Shown here: positions 32,402 to 42,410 of the stretch, piece by piece | Position numbering within the stretch: the stretch's first letter is position 1 | Layout of the letters: every line of letters begins with the position of its first letter | Assembly (NCBI RefSeq): GCF_009017255.1 | Contig: NZ_WBZB01000013.1 | Span: 1 to 64,000 of the forward strand | Direction: 5' to 3' | Source of the DNA: Alkaliphilus serpentinus | Lineage (GTDB): Bacteria; Bacillota; Clostridia; Peptostreptococcales; Natronincolaceae | DNA: 64,000 nucleotides | Translations under genes and position numbers: made by a program | Notes under the pieces: model-generated | What the model was told of the DNA's origin: nothing | The model's input: only the letters and a program-made list of their open reading frames with translations | Databases searched by the model: none

Positions 32402-34423
32402 CTAAAAAAATGAATTCGTGTCAACTATTAGTGCAACAGAACCATTACCTAAGATTGTTGCCCCTGCAATTGCCTTAATGTTAGAGAGGAACTTGCCTAG
32501 GGACTTAATAACGATTTCTTGCTGTCCTATTAGATTGTCAACAACAATTCCTGCAGTCTTATCACCCTTCTTTACAATAACTACTATTAAATCTTCAGTG
32601 GCCTCCGTTGTTCCTTCAACCTTTAGAAGCTGAGATAGACGAAGAATAGGAAGGGTTGAATTGCGATATAGTACCACTTCATTATTTTGTACCCTTCTAA
32701 TTTGGGACTCCTCAATGGTGGTGATTTCTTTTATTGTATTTAATGGTATAGCATATTTTTCTGTGGAGACCTTTACCAATAATGCCTGAATAATTGCAAG
32801 GGTTAATGGTAATCTAATAATAAACTTGGTACCAATATTTTTCCTTGTATCTACCTCAACAACTCCACCTAATGATTCAATCTTTGTTTTTACTACATCC
32901 AATCCTACACCTCTACCAGAAAGATCGGTGATTTTATTGGCTGTACTGAAGCCAGGAGAGAATAAAAGCTGAATGATTTCTGACTCATCCATAATTTCTG
33001 CCTGTTGTTGGGTAATTAGGCCCTTTTCCAGCCCTTTTGCTTTAACCCTTTCAACATCTATGCCTTTTCCATCATCCTCAACTTCTATAACAACACTATT
33101 TCCATCTGGATAAGCAATCAACTTTAAGGAACCATTTGGGTTCTTTCCATATTTAATTCTCTCATCTGGCTCTTCTATACCATGATCAATGGAGTTTCTA
33201 ATTAGATGTATTAGAGGATCGCCGATCTCGTCAATAACTGTTCTGTCTACTTCTGTTTCCTCACCACTCATAAATAGGGTTATTTCTTTACCTAAATCCT
33301 TAGATAAATCTCTAACCATTCGTGGGAATCTGTTAAATACCCTCTCTATAGGTACCATTCGAACCTTCATTACTGCATCATGGAGACTCGTAGTTATTCT
33401 CTCCAAATACTCTATTGCTTCATGCATGTTATGTTGGGTACCTGAGTCATCTATATCTTCTAATCTCGTTTTAATAATAATTAGCTCGCTAACTAAATTC
33501 ATGAGATTATCTAGTCTATCGATATCTACCCTAACGGTTTTACCAGTCTTTGCCTTTTTCCCCTTATTATCCTCTACCTTTTGAGTCATGGCATTTTCAA
33601 TAATCTCATCCTCCATAAAGAGGTTAGCCTCTTCATTTGAGCCTGTATTCTCCATAATTGAAACATTATCAGCAAGGCTTATTATCTCGATGTTTGCAAT
33701 TTCTGGTATGCTGTTTAGTTCTTTAAGCAGAATTTTATCATCTGACTTAGATATTAATACCAATTGAAAACTTAGATCAAATCTTTCATCTTCAATATCT
33801 TCTATTGAAGGTGTAGAGTGGACAATTTCTGTAAGTTTTTCTAAGGTGTTGATTATGATATAAGCTCTAGCAGCCTTTAGCATACACTTTTTATCTAAGG
33901 TAACCTTTAATAAATAGGCATTTAACTCTTGAAGTAAGGCTTTTTTAACAATACTATGTACATATTCATTTAATTGAATATCATTACTTGAAGGGTTAAC
34001 TACAGAAGCTTCCTTAACAGGATCCTTTACTTCTCTACCCTTATAGGATCTAATTTCTTCTAACTCCTTTATGATATCCTTTGAGGTATTAGGACCTTCA
34101 CTTCCATTAGATTCTATTTCATATAGGTACTTTTCCAACTCATCAAAGCATTTGAATAATAAATCTATTATTGAAGAATTCATTTGTAATTCTCCACCTC
34201 TAATCAAATGCAGTGCATTTTCCATTTCATGAGTTAATCCAGCAATATTTTGAAACCCCATGGTGCTAGACATGCCCTTTAGAGTGTGGGCTATTCTGAA
34301 GATTTCATTAAGCATCCCTTCTTCATTTGGTTCCTTTTCCATTTCTAACAATATTGCATTCATACTTTGTAGATGTTCCTTAGATTCTTCAATAAAGACA
34401 TCTAAATATTGGCTCATATCCAT
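32402..34423 (-). CDS. cheA: Chemotaxis histidine kinase CheA
   Basis: CheA (673 residues) phosphorylates CheY and CheB. The HPt domain carries the phosphorylated His46 in RIAHTLKG. A P2 region follows, then the dimerisation helices near 290-330 (RVDIDRLDNLMNLVSELIII), the kinase boxes (HLIRNSIDHGIE, VEDDGKGID, GRGVGLDVV) and a C-terminal CheW-like domain. Length and order are normal. GGAGGTG lies 7 bases before the ATG, and the gene begins one base after cheB ends. Confidence 0.97.
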   Translation of the reverse strand: MDMSQYLDVFIEESKEHLQSMNAILLEMEKEPNEEGMLNEIFRIAHTLKGMSSTMGFQNIAGLTHEMENALHLIRGGELQMNSSIIDLLFKCFDELEKYLYEIESNGSEGPNTSKDIIKELEEIRSYKGREVKDPVKEASVVNPSSNDIQLNEYVHSIVKKALLQELNAYLLKVTLDKKCMLKAARAYIIINTLEKLTEIVHSTPSIEDIEDERFDLSFQLVLISKSDDKILLKELNSIPEIANIEIISLADNVSIMENTGSNEEANLFMEDEIIENAMTQKVEDNKGKKAKTGKTVRVDIDRLDNLMNLVSELIIIKTRLEDIDDSGTQHNMHEAIEYLERITTSLHDAVMKVRMVPIERVFNRFPRMVRDLSKDLGKEITLFMSGEETEVDRTVIDEIGDPLIHLIRNSIDHGIEEPDERIKYGKNPNGSLKLIAYPDGNSVVIEVEDDGKGIDVERVKAKGLEKGLITQQQAEIMDESEIIQLLFSPGFSTANKITDLSGRGVGLDVVKTKIESLGGVVEVDTRKNIGTKFIIRLPLTLAIIQALLVKVSTEKYAIPLNTIKEITTIEESQIRRVQNNEVVLYRNSTLPILRLSQLLKVEGTTEATEDLIVVIVKKGDKTAGIVVDNLIGQQEIVIKSLGKFLSNIKAIAGATILGNGSVALIVDTNSFF

Positions 34424-34424
34424 A

Positions 34425-35507
34425 CTACAGCACCTCCAACCTTTTTATTATTACATTAGCAATTCTATTCAATGGAACTATTTCATCGACAACTCCATGT
34501 TTTACAGCACTTTTGGGCATTCCATAAACTACACAGCTGTATTCATCTTGGGCTATAATTGGCGAATTGGTTTTTTCTTTAAGTTCCTTAAGACCCATTG
34601 CCCCATCTGAGCCCATACCGGTTAATATTACACCTATAACGTTTCTTTTTCTTAGCTGTGCTATTGAGCTAAACATCACATCGGCAGATGGTCTATGGCC
34701 TAATACTGGGTTTTCCTGTGTTAACTTTATAAAGTATTCACCATTATGATCAATTTTCACAGTAAGATGGTAGTTGCCTGGAGCTACATAGGCAGTTCCC
34801 TTAAGAATTTTTTCATTGTCTACGGCTTCTTTTACTTGAATTTTAGACATTGAGTTCAATCGATCTGCTAGAGATTTGGTAAAGCCTGCCGGCATATGTT
34901 GTACAATAAGAATGGCAGCAGAAACATTTTCAGGTATTAATGGGATTATTGATTGTAATGCCCTAGGTCCTCCAGTAGAGGTTCCAATAGCAATAATCTT
35001 TAAGCTTGAAGACTGTTTACTAGTTGCTTCTATAAAGTTAATATCGAGACTCTTTTCCTCGAACTTAACATCTGACTGAAGCTTCTTGATAAGCTTAACA
35101 TTCGCTGCAGCCTTTACCATCGTTGTTAGCTCCTGTTTCATAACCTCAGCATTGATTTTAAAAACACTGGAAGGTTTTGAAATAAAGTCTACTGCCCCCA
35201 ACTCTAGAGCTGTAATAGTTGCTTCTCCCCCCTCAGTGGTTAAACTACTGAGCATTACAACAGGTAAAGGACTGTTTTTCATTATGATCTCCAAAGCTTC
35301 TATACCATTCATTATGGGCATTTCAACATCCATTGTTACAACATCAGGTTTTAGCTCCTTTACCTTATCAATGGCTTCTAATCCATTTCTAGCTGTACCG
35401 ATTACAGTCAAATGTTTATCAGCATTTATGATATCTGACAAGATTTTTCTCATGAAGGCAGAGTCGTCAACGATTAATACCTTTATTTCCTTGTTGTTTT
35501 TAACCAT
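34425..35507 (-). CDS. cheB: Chemotaxis methylesterase/response regulator CheB
   Basis: CheB (360 residues) demethylates and deamidates chemoreceptors when phosphorylated. The receiver domain has DD at 14-15, phospho-Asp60 in VTMDVEMP, and a Lys in ISKPSS. The catalytic domain has GTSTGGPRAL (Ser), VQHMPAGFT (His) and GMGSDGAMG (Asp). CheR, the opposing methyltransferase, is not in this window. Confidence 0.96.
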   Translation of the reverse strand: MVKNNKEIKVLIVDDSAFMRKILSDIINADKHLTVIGTARNGLEAIDKVKELKPDVVTMDVEMPIMNGIEALEIIMKNSPLPVVMLSSLTTEGGEATITALELGAVDFISKPSSVFKINAEVMKQELTTMVKAAANVKLIKKLQSDVKFEEKSLDINFIEATSKQSSSLKIIAIGTSTGGPRALQSIIPLIPENVSAAILIVQHMPAGFTKSLADRLNSMSKIQVKEAVDNEKILKGTAYVAPGNYHLTVKIDHNGEYFIKLTQENPVLGHRPSADVMFSSIAQLRKRNVIGVILTGMGSDGAMGLKELKEKTNSPIIAQDEYSCVVYGMPKSAVKHGVVDEIVPLNRIANVIIKRLEVL

Positions 35508-36152
35508 TTAAATCAGCCCTTTTTTTCTTAGTAGTCTCTGTCTTTCAAAAATAAATGAGATTATCTGGTTTCTGACTCCCTCTCCTATATCTTTGTATCT
35601 TATACCCAGCTCAAACTCATTGGTTTCTGGATTCTTAATGGATCTAATGACTTCTCCTGTAAAGGTTACCTTATCATGATCCCTAAAGAAAAGGGTGCAT
35701 TCCATTATACTACCTTCTGGAAAGGTCTTTTTGCTAATGAGCTTCATCCCACCTCCACTTATATCTTTAGTAAAGGATTCTATCACTTCATCCTCAGATA
35801 AATCTCTTAGAGTTACCTTTAAAATGGCATCTAATCTGAAAAAATATCTTCTTTGAATTTTCTCAGGCTCACATAAAGCTTTAACTGTATAGATGGTTAA
35901 TCGACCTTGTAATTTCTTATATATTTCGGCAAGAAAGCTGAATATTCCTTTTTCTTCTCTGTAAAAAATAATCTTTATCTGTTGACCCTCACGTAAAGGG
36001 TAGGGAATTCCTCTCTTGAGGGGATTATTTATGACTAATAAATCTCCCTTTATGTCGATTAATTGGGAAACAATCATATGCTTACTACGATTTTTTACTT
36101 CTACTAATTCTATTTCTAATGGATCTCCAATTTTTAGCTCCTTAATATTCAT
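35508..36152 (-). CDS. PilZ-domain flagellar brake protein (YcgR-like)
   Basis: This 214-residue protein has an N-terminal YcgR-type domain and a C-terminal PilZ domain. The c-di-GMP-binding signature is intact: RYFFR (about 102-106) and DISGGG (130-135). It probably binds c-di-GMP and slows the motor, as YcgR and DgrA do. Its position between flhG and cheB differs from B. subtilis, where these genes adjoin. The start was set at MNIKEL; a GTG three codons upstream overlaps the GGGGTG ribosome site. The gene abuts cheB with no gap. Confidence 0.9.
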   Translation of the reverse strand: MNIKELKIGDPLEIELVEVKNRSKHMIVSQLIDIKGDLLVINNPLKRGIPYPLREGQQIKIIFYREEKGIFSFLAEIYKKLQGRLTIYTVKALCEPEKIQRRYFFRLDAILKVTLRDLSEDEVIESFTKDISGGGMKLISKKTFPEGSIMECTLFFRDHDKVTFTGEVIRSIKNPETNEFELGIRYKDIGEGVRNQIISFIFERQRLLRKKGLI

Positions 36153-36163
36153 CTTTATCACCC

Positions 36164-37048
36164 CTACCTAAATAAACTTAAGACCTTGTTAAAGAAGCCA
36201 CCTGAAGTATGGAACTCTCCCTCGCCATGAGTCTCATCAATAATTCGCATAGCTATTAGTTCAATATTTTTACTTACAGGACTATTGGGGTACTGAAGTA
36301 AAAAAGGATTTTGTGACTTTACAGCTCTACTGACACTAATATCCTCCGACAAAAAACCTAGTTTTTCTACTTTTATATTAAGAAATTTTTCACTGGCATT
36401 TTTTAGTTTCTCAAAGGCTATTTTACCTTCATTAATATTCTCTACTCTATTAATCAGCAGACTTAGCTTTTTTTTATTTCCTGATTTACCAATGGTTTTG
36501 ATCATAGCATAGGCATCGGTGATGGCAGTTGGCTCTGGTGTAGCTACAATTATTACCTCCTCAGCTGCCAAAACAAATGAAAGAACAGATCTTGATAATC
36601 CTGCTCCAGTATCTACAAGAATAATATCTGCAATATTATTGAGTCTTTCAAATTTTTCTATCACATAGCCTATTCTTTCGCTGGGCATATCAACTAAGTC
36701 TGTGATTCCTGATCCTCCAGCGATAATCTTGATACCATTGGGTCCATTTACTAATATATCTTCTAACTCCTTATCACCATTAATCACATTCATTAAATTA
36801 TACTTAGGCACTACTCCCATAACGATATCTATGTTGGCTAGGCCTAAATCTGCATCTATGATAACCACTTTTTTATTCTCTTTGCTTAAGGCTATTGCAA
36901 GATTTAAGGTAAAATTGGTTTTACCTACTCCTCCCTTACCACTGGTAACACAAATTACTCTAGGTCCACCCTTTGTTTTTCTTTGCTCAATAATATTATT
37001 TCTTCTCTGGTTTATCATTTCTCTTAATCTTGCTGCTTGGTCCTTCAT
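36164..37048 (-). CDS. flhG: MinD-like ATPase FlhG (YlxH)
   Basis: FlhG (294 residues) controls flagellar number and placement and stimulates FlhF. The deviant Walker A motif SGKGGVGKTN (36-45) and IDADLGLANIDIVMG are clear. The N-terminal DQAARLREMI helix is the FlhF-activating motif. The C-terminal end has a hydrophobic, probably membrane-touching helix (GGFFNKVLSLF). AAGGAGG precedes the ATG. It follows flhF, its partner, by 2 bases. Confidence 0.94.
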   Translation of the reverse strand: MKDQAARLREMINQRRNNIIEQRKTKGGPRVICVTSGKGGVGKTNFTLNLAIALSKENKKVVIIDADLGLANIDIVMGVVPKYNLMNVINGDKELEDILVNGPNGIKIIAGGSGITDLVDMPSERIGYVIEKFERLNNIADIILVDTGAGLSRSVLSFVLAAEEVIIVATPEPTAITDAYAMIKTIGKSGNKKKLSLLINRVENINEGKIAFEKLKNASEKFLNIKVEKLGFLSEDISVSRAVKSQNPFLLQYPNSPVSKNIELIAMRIIDETHGEGEFHTSGGFFNKVLSLFR

Positions 37049-37050
37049 GT

Positions 37051-38190
37051 CTATGCCTCCTTCATTAAGAGACTAATTAGTCGATCAACATTGACAACTT
37101 CAATATCATCTGGCACGCACTGGCCAGTTGTAATATACGATATCGGTCTATTGGTTTTATATGCTGTATTTAAGATGGTACCATAAGTGTTGGTCTCATC
37201 AATTTTTGTAAATATAATACGATAATCCTCTATAAAACTGTAGGTATCTACAATATCCTTTACATCCTTATTATTAGATGTGCAGCTGATAACTAGATAA
37301 ATCTCCTTTTCTTGAACTTCATCTAATAACTGACTTAATTCATTGATCTGCTGATTATTCCTATGACTCCTACCAGCTGTATCAATCATGATGATGTCAT
37401 TATGTTTTAGTTTGTCTATGGCTCTATGGATTTCTTGCGTTTCATAAATAACTTCGATAGGAATATTTAAAATATCGCTATAGGTTTTTAATTGCTCTAC
37501 TGCTGCAATACGATAAGTATCAGCACTTATAAAGCTTACTTTTTTACCAAAATTTAAGGTGTAATTTGCAGCAAGCTTTGCAATTGTAGTTGTTTTACCA
37601 ACGCCTGTGGGACCAACAAAAAATACTATTTTTGAGTGGATACTTTGACCTTTGGCAATATATTTATCGATGATTTTCTTAAAGGCCTCTTCTATAGAAA
37701 AATTCAATTTTTCATCATCACTGTTTATTTCCTTTATATCCTGTATAAGGGATTTAATTAGCTCTTCATCAATTTCATGTTCCTTTAAATGATTATAGAG
37801 GTTAATCAAGTCATCATTATTAAGATCTTTAAGTAAGTCATCTCCTCCCTCTATATCAACCTTTTTAATTACATTAGATAGCATACTTTTAATTTCATTA
37901 ATGTCCCTGGAGAGCTTATGATCCTCACTAGAGTTTACTACACTCTTATGAACTCTTGCCTTTAAAATTTCTTCAGGCTTATGAAACTGATTTACAGTTA
38001 ATGGGACTCTTGGTTTTTCAACCTCTTCAACTGCAGCTACAATTTCAATCACAGGCTTTTTAAATAGTCCTAAAAAACCTTTTTGCTTAATCTTTCTCTG
38101 ATGTAAAATAACTGCATTAGGTCCTAAATCTGCTCTAACCTTTTGCATCGCTTCATGATTATCAAGACCACAGAATTTCTTAACCTTCAT
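37051..38190 (-). CDS. flhF: Flagellar SRP-like GTPase FlhF
   Basis: FlhF (379 residues) positions flagella and belongs to the SRP GTPase family. An N-terminal basic part is followed by the NG domains with [26 protein letters not shown] and TKIDETNTYG. It overlaps flhA by one base (TAATG) and is followed by flhG, the usual order. Confidence 0.96.
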   Translation of the reverse strand: MKVKKFCGLDNHEAMQKVRADLGPNAVILHQRKIKQKGFLGLFKKPVIEIVAAVEEVEKPRVPLTVNQFHKPEEILKARVHKSVVNSSEDHKLSRDINEIKSMLSNVIKKVDIEGGDDLLKDLNNDDLINLYNHLKEHEIDEELIKSLIQDIKEINSDDEKLNFSIEEAFKKIIDKYIAKGQSIHSKIVFFVGPTGVGKTTTIAKLAANYTLNFGKKVSFISADTYRIAAVEQLKTYSDILNIPIEVIYETQEIHRAIDKLKHNDIIMIDTAGRSHRNNQQINELSQLLDEVQEKEIYLVISCTSNNKDVKDIVDTYSFIEDYRIIFTKIDETNTYGTILNTAYKTNRPISYITTGQCVPDDIEVVNVDRLISLLMKEA

Positions 38191-40217
38191 TATGCATTCA
38201 CCATCCCTATCGTTTCAATTTCAACCGATGGATCTATTTCATTATAGGATAAAACAATTAAGTCTGAAGCCAATTGTTCCGTTAGTCGTTTAAAGTAAAG
38301 CCTTACTATTGGAGCAGTAATGATGATTGGCTGCTCCCCCAAGGATGTAAGCTTCTGAATGTGATGGGCAAGATTCTTCAGTATTGATTGGACAATATCT
38401 GGATCCATAGAAAGGTAGTTGCCCCTTTCTGTCTGTTGTATTGAATCAATAATTTTTTGTTCTAATACCTGATCTAATGTGATAACCCGTGTAGGGTGAT
38501 TTTGAATAAACTGTTTTGTTATGCTCCTGGACAAAGACTGTCGAACATACTCAGTTAGCATATCAGTATCCCTTGTTACACCCGAATAATCCGCAAGGGT
38601 TTCTAAAATTGTCACCATATTCCTTATTGAAATCCCTTCCTTCAAGAGATTCTTTAATACCTTTTGAATATCCCCAATATTTAATTGATTTGGTATCAAT
38701 TCATCTACAAGGGCTGGTTGATGCTCTTTTACATTGTCTATGAGCTTTTTAACTTCTTGTCTACCAAGTAGCTCATAGGCATGTTTCTTAATAGTCTCAG
38801 TTAAATGGGTAGCTATAATCGATGGGGGATCTACAACTGTATATCCATATACCTCTGCCTTTTCTCTTTCCTGCTCGTTTATCCATTTGGCAGGTAAGCC
38901 AAAGGCTGGTTCAATTGTATCAATTCCTTCAATCTCCTCATCTGCAATGCCTGAATTCATAGCTAGATAATGATCAAATATAATCTCTCCTCCACCAATT
39001 TCAGCACCCTTTATCTTAATAATATATTGATTTGGTTCCAGTTGAATATTATCCCTTAACCGTATCATTGGCACAATAATACCCATTTCTAAAGCGCATT
39101 GTCTTCTGATCATTACTAGTCTGTCAAACAAATCTCCCCCTTGATTTGTATCAGCTAAAGGAATAATCCCATAACCAAATTCCAATTCAATAGGATCTAC
39201 ATTTAATAGAGGCAATACATTCTCTGGTTTTCTTTTTTCTTCAGCTGATTCTTGGTGTTCTACAGGAATATCCTCCAATTCAGCCTTTTTAATGGCTTTT
39301 CTAAGCTGTAGACCGAGAACGAAAAAGACAATTGCCAAAAACATGAAAGGGATAGTAGGTAGAGGCATTAAGCCTAAGAATAATAATACTCCTGAAATAA
39401 TAAACATAACCTTTGGTTGGTTAAATAGCTGCTTAAGCATATCATTACCAAGGTTACCCTCTGAAGCCGCTCTAGTTACGATAATACCTGTTGCGGTAGA
39501 TATTAGAAGTGCTGGAATTTGGCTTGCTAAACCATCTCCTACTGTTAATAATGTATACTTTTGAACTGCTGAAGAAAGGTCTAAGCCACCCCTCATCATT
39601 CCGATAACTAAACCTGCAATGATATTTACTATTGTCACAAGGATACCAACAATAGCGTCTCCTTTAACAAATTTACTGGCACCATCCATAGCACCATAAA
39701 AATCTGCTTCCCTCTGGATCTTTTTTCGTCGATCCCTTGCTTCGCCTTCATCAATTAAGCCTGCATTTAAGTCCGCATCAATAGCCATCTGTTTACCAGG
39801 CATAGCATCTAGGGTAAATCTTGCTGCTACCTCAGCTACACGTTCTGAACCTTTAGTAATAACTAAAAACTGAACTATTATGATAATTAAAAATACAATA
39901 AATCCAACGATTGCATCTCCCTGCATAACAAAATCTCCAAAGGTAGCAATCAAATCTCCTGCATCACCAGTGGATAGAATGTATCTAGTAGTTGTGATAT
40001 TAAGGGCAAGTCTGAATAGGGTAGTTATCAATAGTATAGATGGAAAGATTGAAAATTGTAAGGTCTCTTGAGTGTACATAGAAATAATAAGTATCAATAA
40101 GGCCAGAGAAATATTAAAGCTGAGTAGTACATCAAGGGCCCCTAAAGGTATAGGTATGATTATAATAATTACAAGGGCAATTACTGCCAATACAACAATA
40201 ACATCACCAAATTTCAT
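38190..40217 (-). CDS. flhA: Flagellar export gate protein FlhA
   Basis: FlhA (675 residues) is the large export-gate subunit. Eight membrane segments occupy the first 320 residues. The FHIPEP signature lies in RFTLDAMPGKQMAIDADLNAG, and the cytosolic domain ends with export-chaperone-binding subdomains. Length is normal. It follows flhB by 13 bases. Confidence 0.97.
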   Translation of the reverse strand: MKFGDVIVVLAVIALVIIIIIPIPLGALDVLLSFNISLALLILIISMYTQETLQFSIFPSILLITTLFRLALNITTTRYILSTGDAGDLIATFGDFVMQGDAIVGFIVFLIIIIVQFLVITKGSERVAEVAARFTLDAMPGKQMAIDADLNAGLIDEGEARDRRKKIQREADFYGAMDGASKFVKGDAIVGILVTIVNIIAGLVIGMMRGGLDLSSAVQKYTLLTVGDGLASQIPALLISTATGIIVTRAASEGNLGNDMLKQLFNQPKVMFIISGVLLFLGLMPLPTIPFMFLAIVFFVLGLQLRKAIKKAELEDIPVEHQESAEEKRKPENVLPLLNVDPIELEFGYGIIPLADTNQGGDLFDRLVMIRRQCALEMGIIVPMIRLRDNIQLEPNQYIIKIKGAEIGGGEIIFDHYLAMNSGIADEEIEGIDTIEPAFGLPAKWINEQEREKAEVYGYTVVDPPSIIATHLTETIKKHAYELLGRQEVKKLIDNVKEHQPALVDELIPNQLNIGDIQKVLKNLLKEGISIRNMVTILETLADYSGVTRDTDMLTEYVRQSLSRSITKQFIQNHPTRVITLDQVLEQKIIDSIQQTERGNYLSMDPDIVQSILKNLAHHIQKLTSLGEQPIIITAPIVRLYFKRLTEQLASDLIVLSYNEIDPSVEIETIGMVNA

Positions 40218-40230
40218 TAAATTGTTCCCC

Positions 40231-41322
40231 CTAGCGTCTGTTATTCATCTGGTAAACATATGCTAATACCTCAGCCACAGCTTGATATAAATCTGGTGGT
40301 ATAAAATCCCCTATTTCCACCTCTTTATACAAGGCCTGGGCCAATGGTTTGTTTTCAACAGTTGGAATATTCTTTTCTTGACCAATTTCTTTAATTCTTT
40401 TTGCTATAAGATCCTGACCTTTTGCAATTACCTTTGGTGCAGAATCAGACAAATGCTTGTATTGAACTGCTATTGCATAATGGGTAGGGTTGGTAATAAT
40501 CACATCGGCATTGGGAATTTCCTGCATCATTCTACGCATGGACATTTGACGTTGCTTTTCTCGAATTTTAGATTTGATTTGAGGATTTCCTTCCGTTTGT
40601 TTATATTCTTCCTTGACCTCTTGTTTGGTCATTTTTAAACTCTTCTCATGCTCATACTTTTGATACAAATAGTCAAGGGCTGCAAGAAATAAAAGGACGA
40701 TACCTGACCTTATTCCAATTTGTAACGACATAGTTAAAATTGTACCAATAATGGTTTCTATATCCATTTCTATGCTACTAAATATTGTCGTAAGGTTGCC
40801 TCTTATATAGATAAAAACTACATATCCAATAAAAATAATTTTAATGATGGACTTTAATAATTCTATTAAAGACTTCATTGAAAACATTTTTTTAAAGCCC
40901 TCTATTGGGTTTAACTTGCTAAACTTTATTTCTAGAGTTTTAGTTGTAAATAAATAACCTACCTGCATATATCCTGTTATTACCGAAATTAAAATAGCAA
41001 CAGCCATTATAGGTAGAATACTGATAAATATACTTAATAATACTGTAGTTGCTAATTTGCTTATATTGGTTATGGAGAAGCTATAATCAAGATTTAAGTA
41101 ATTTTGATAGGTATAAATGCTGGTTCTAGCTAAAAATCCACCAATAAATTTTGAAAAAACACTAATAGCAACAAAGGTGCCAATTAGTAAAAATGCTGAG
41201 GTTACTTCTCGGCTTTGTAATACCTGTCCTTTTTCTCTCGATTCCTTAACCTTTTTAGGGGTTGGTTTTTCCGTTTTCTCTTCTGTAAAGAGCTGTAGGT
41301 CTATAATAAACAAGTATTCCAT
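40231..41322 (-). CDS. flhB: Flagellar export switch protein FlhB
   Basis: FlhB (363 residues) switches export from hook to filament substrates. It has an amphipathic start (EEKTEKPTPKKVKESREKGQV), four membrane segments and the self-cleaving NPTH motif in VIITNPTHYAIAV. AGAGG lies before the ATG. fliR ends 4 bases upstream. It is not fused to fliR, unlike in some clostridia. Confidence 0.96.
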   Translation of the reverse strand: MEYLFIIDLQLFTEEKTEKPTPKKVKESREKGQVLQSREVTSAFLLIGTFVAISVFSKFIGGFLARTSIYTYQNYLNLDYSFSITNISKLATTVLLSIFISILPIMAVAILISVITGYMQVGYLFTTKTLEIKFSKLNPIEGFKKMFSMKSLIELLKSIIKIIFIGYVVFIYIRGNLTTIFSSIEMDIETIIGTILTMSLQIGIRSGIVLLFLAALDYLYQKYEHEKSLKMTKQEVKEEYKQTEGNPQIKSKIREKQRQMSMRRMMQEIPNADVIITNPTHYAIAVQYKHLSDSAPKVIAKGQDLIAKRIKEIGQEKNIPTVENKPLAQALYKEVEIGDFIPPDLYQAVAEVLAYVYQMNNRR

Positions 41323-41326
41323 AAAA

Positions 41327-42118
41327 TCAACCTCTTGCCAGTATTTTCATCATCTCTAATATTGCAGAAAACATTCTATCAAATAGTCGATTTGAGAAGG
41401 GTACTATATATTGTAAGGTTATAATAACCGATATGATCCCCACAGCTATTTTTAGGGGTATTCCTACGATAAATACATTCATCTGGGGCATAGTTCTAGC
41501 TAATACCCCAAGAAGTATCGTAGATAGTAGAATAACCACCAAGACAGGTGCTGCAAATTTTATAGCCATAATAAACATCTCAGTCATGATTCTTGTCATT
41601 AAGGTAACACCGTCACTATTAATAGATAAAGAAAAACCTACAGGTAAAAGATTGTAGCTGTAGACTAAAGCCCGTATTAATAAATGGTGTCCATTGACAA
41701 CGATAAAAAGCATAGAAACTACGTTATTGTAAAAGTTACCCATGACAGGAATTTGAGCATTGGTTTGAGGGTCAAAAACATTCACCATACCAAATCCCAT
41801 TTGAGTATCAATTATGGTACCAGCAAGATATAAAACAGAAAAATAAGTAAAAGATATAAATCCAATGATGATACCAATCAAGAATTCATTAATTGAATAG
41901 CCTATCAGTATCAGAAGATTATCTGCTTCTATAATAAAATCCCTTCCAACAATGGGTAGCAAAATGAAAGCAATAGCTACGGAGAGCCCAATCTTTAATA
42001 GGGCTGGAAAGGTACTTCTAGAAAAAACAGGGGCTGCCACAAAAATTCCAGTGGTTCTAACCACTAATAATAAAAACAGTATGAAGTTATTTGAAATAAA
42101 AGTTATTAACTCTGTCAT
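41327..42118 (-). CDS. fliR: Flagellar export gate protein FliR
   Basis: FliR (263 residues) is part of the FliP-FliQ-FliR export channel. It has about six hydrophobic segments. The family pattern includes LLLVVRTTGIFVAAPVFS at the start and DTQMGFGMVNVFDPQTNAQ in the middle. The ribosome site is weak (GAGATGA), as is common within a translationally coupled run. Confidence 0.95.
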   Translation of the reverse strand: MTELITFISNNFILFLLLVVRTTGIFVAAPVFSRSTFPALLKIGLSVAIAFILLPIVGRDFIIEADNLLILIGYSINEFLIGIIIGFISFTYFSVLYLAGTIIDTQMGFGMVNVFDPQTNAQIPVMGNFYNNVVSMLFIVVNGHHLLIRALVYSYNLLPVGFSLSINSDGVTLMTRIMTEMFIMAIKFAAPVLVVILLSTILLGVLARTMPQMNVFIVGIPLKIAVGIISVIITLQYIVPFSNRLFDRMFSAILEMMKILARG

Positions 42119-42130
42119 GTCATCATCTCA

Positions 42131-42400
42131 TTACTGTATATAATTACTCATATTGTTGAAAAGCTTGGTTGTAAAGTTTAAGATTACGGATAATAGCCAT
42201 GGAGAAAAAATTACAACAGCAGCAAATATCGCTATAATCTTAGGTATAAAGGCTAGTGTAGCTTCTTGTATTTGGGTTGTAGCCTGAAATATACTTACAA
42301 TTAGCCCTACCAATAAGCCGATACCCAACATAGGAGCAGATAATATTAAGATTGTATAAAGGGTTTGTTGAGCTAATTCAATAACCACTGCTTCATTCAT
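42131..42400 (-). CDS. fliQ: Flagellar export gate protein FliQ
   Basis: FliQ (89 residues) has two membrane helices and the GLIVSIFQATTQIQEATLAFIPK motif between them. Four copies wrap the FliP5-FliR1 channel. It lies 10 bases after fliP. Confidence 0.95.
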   Translation of the reverse strand: MNEAVVIELAQQTLYTILILSAPMLGIGLLVGLIVSIFQATTQIQEATLAFIPKIIAIFAAVVIFSPWLLSVILNFTTKLFNNMSNYIQ

Positions 42401-42410
42401 ATAATCACCT

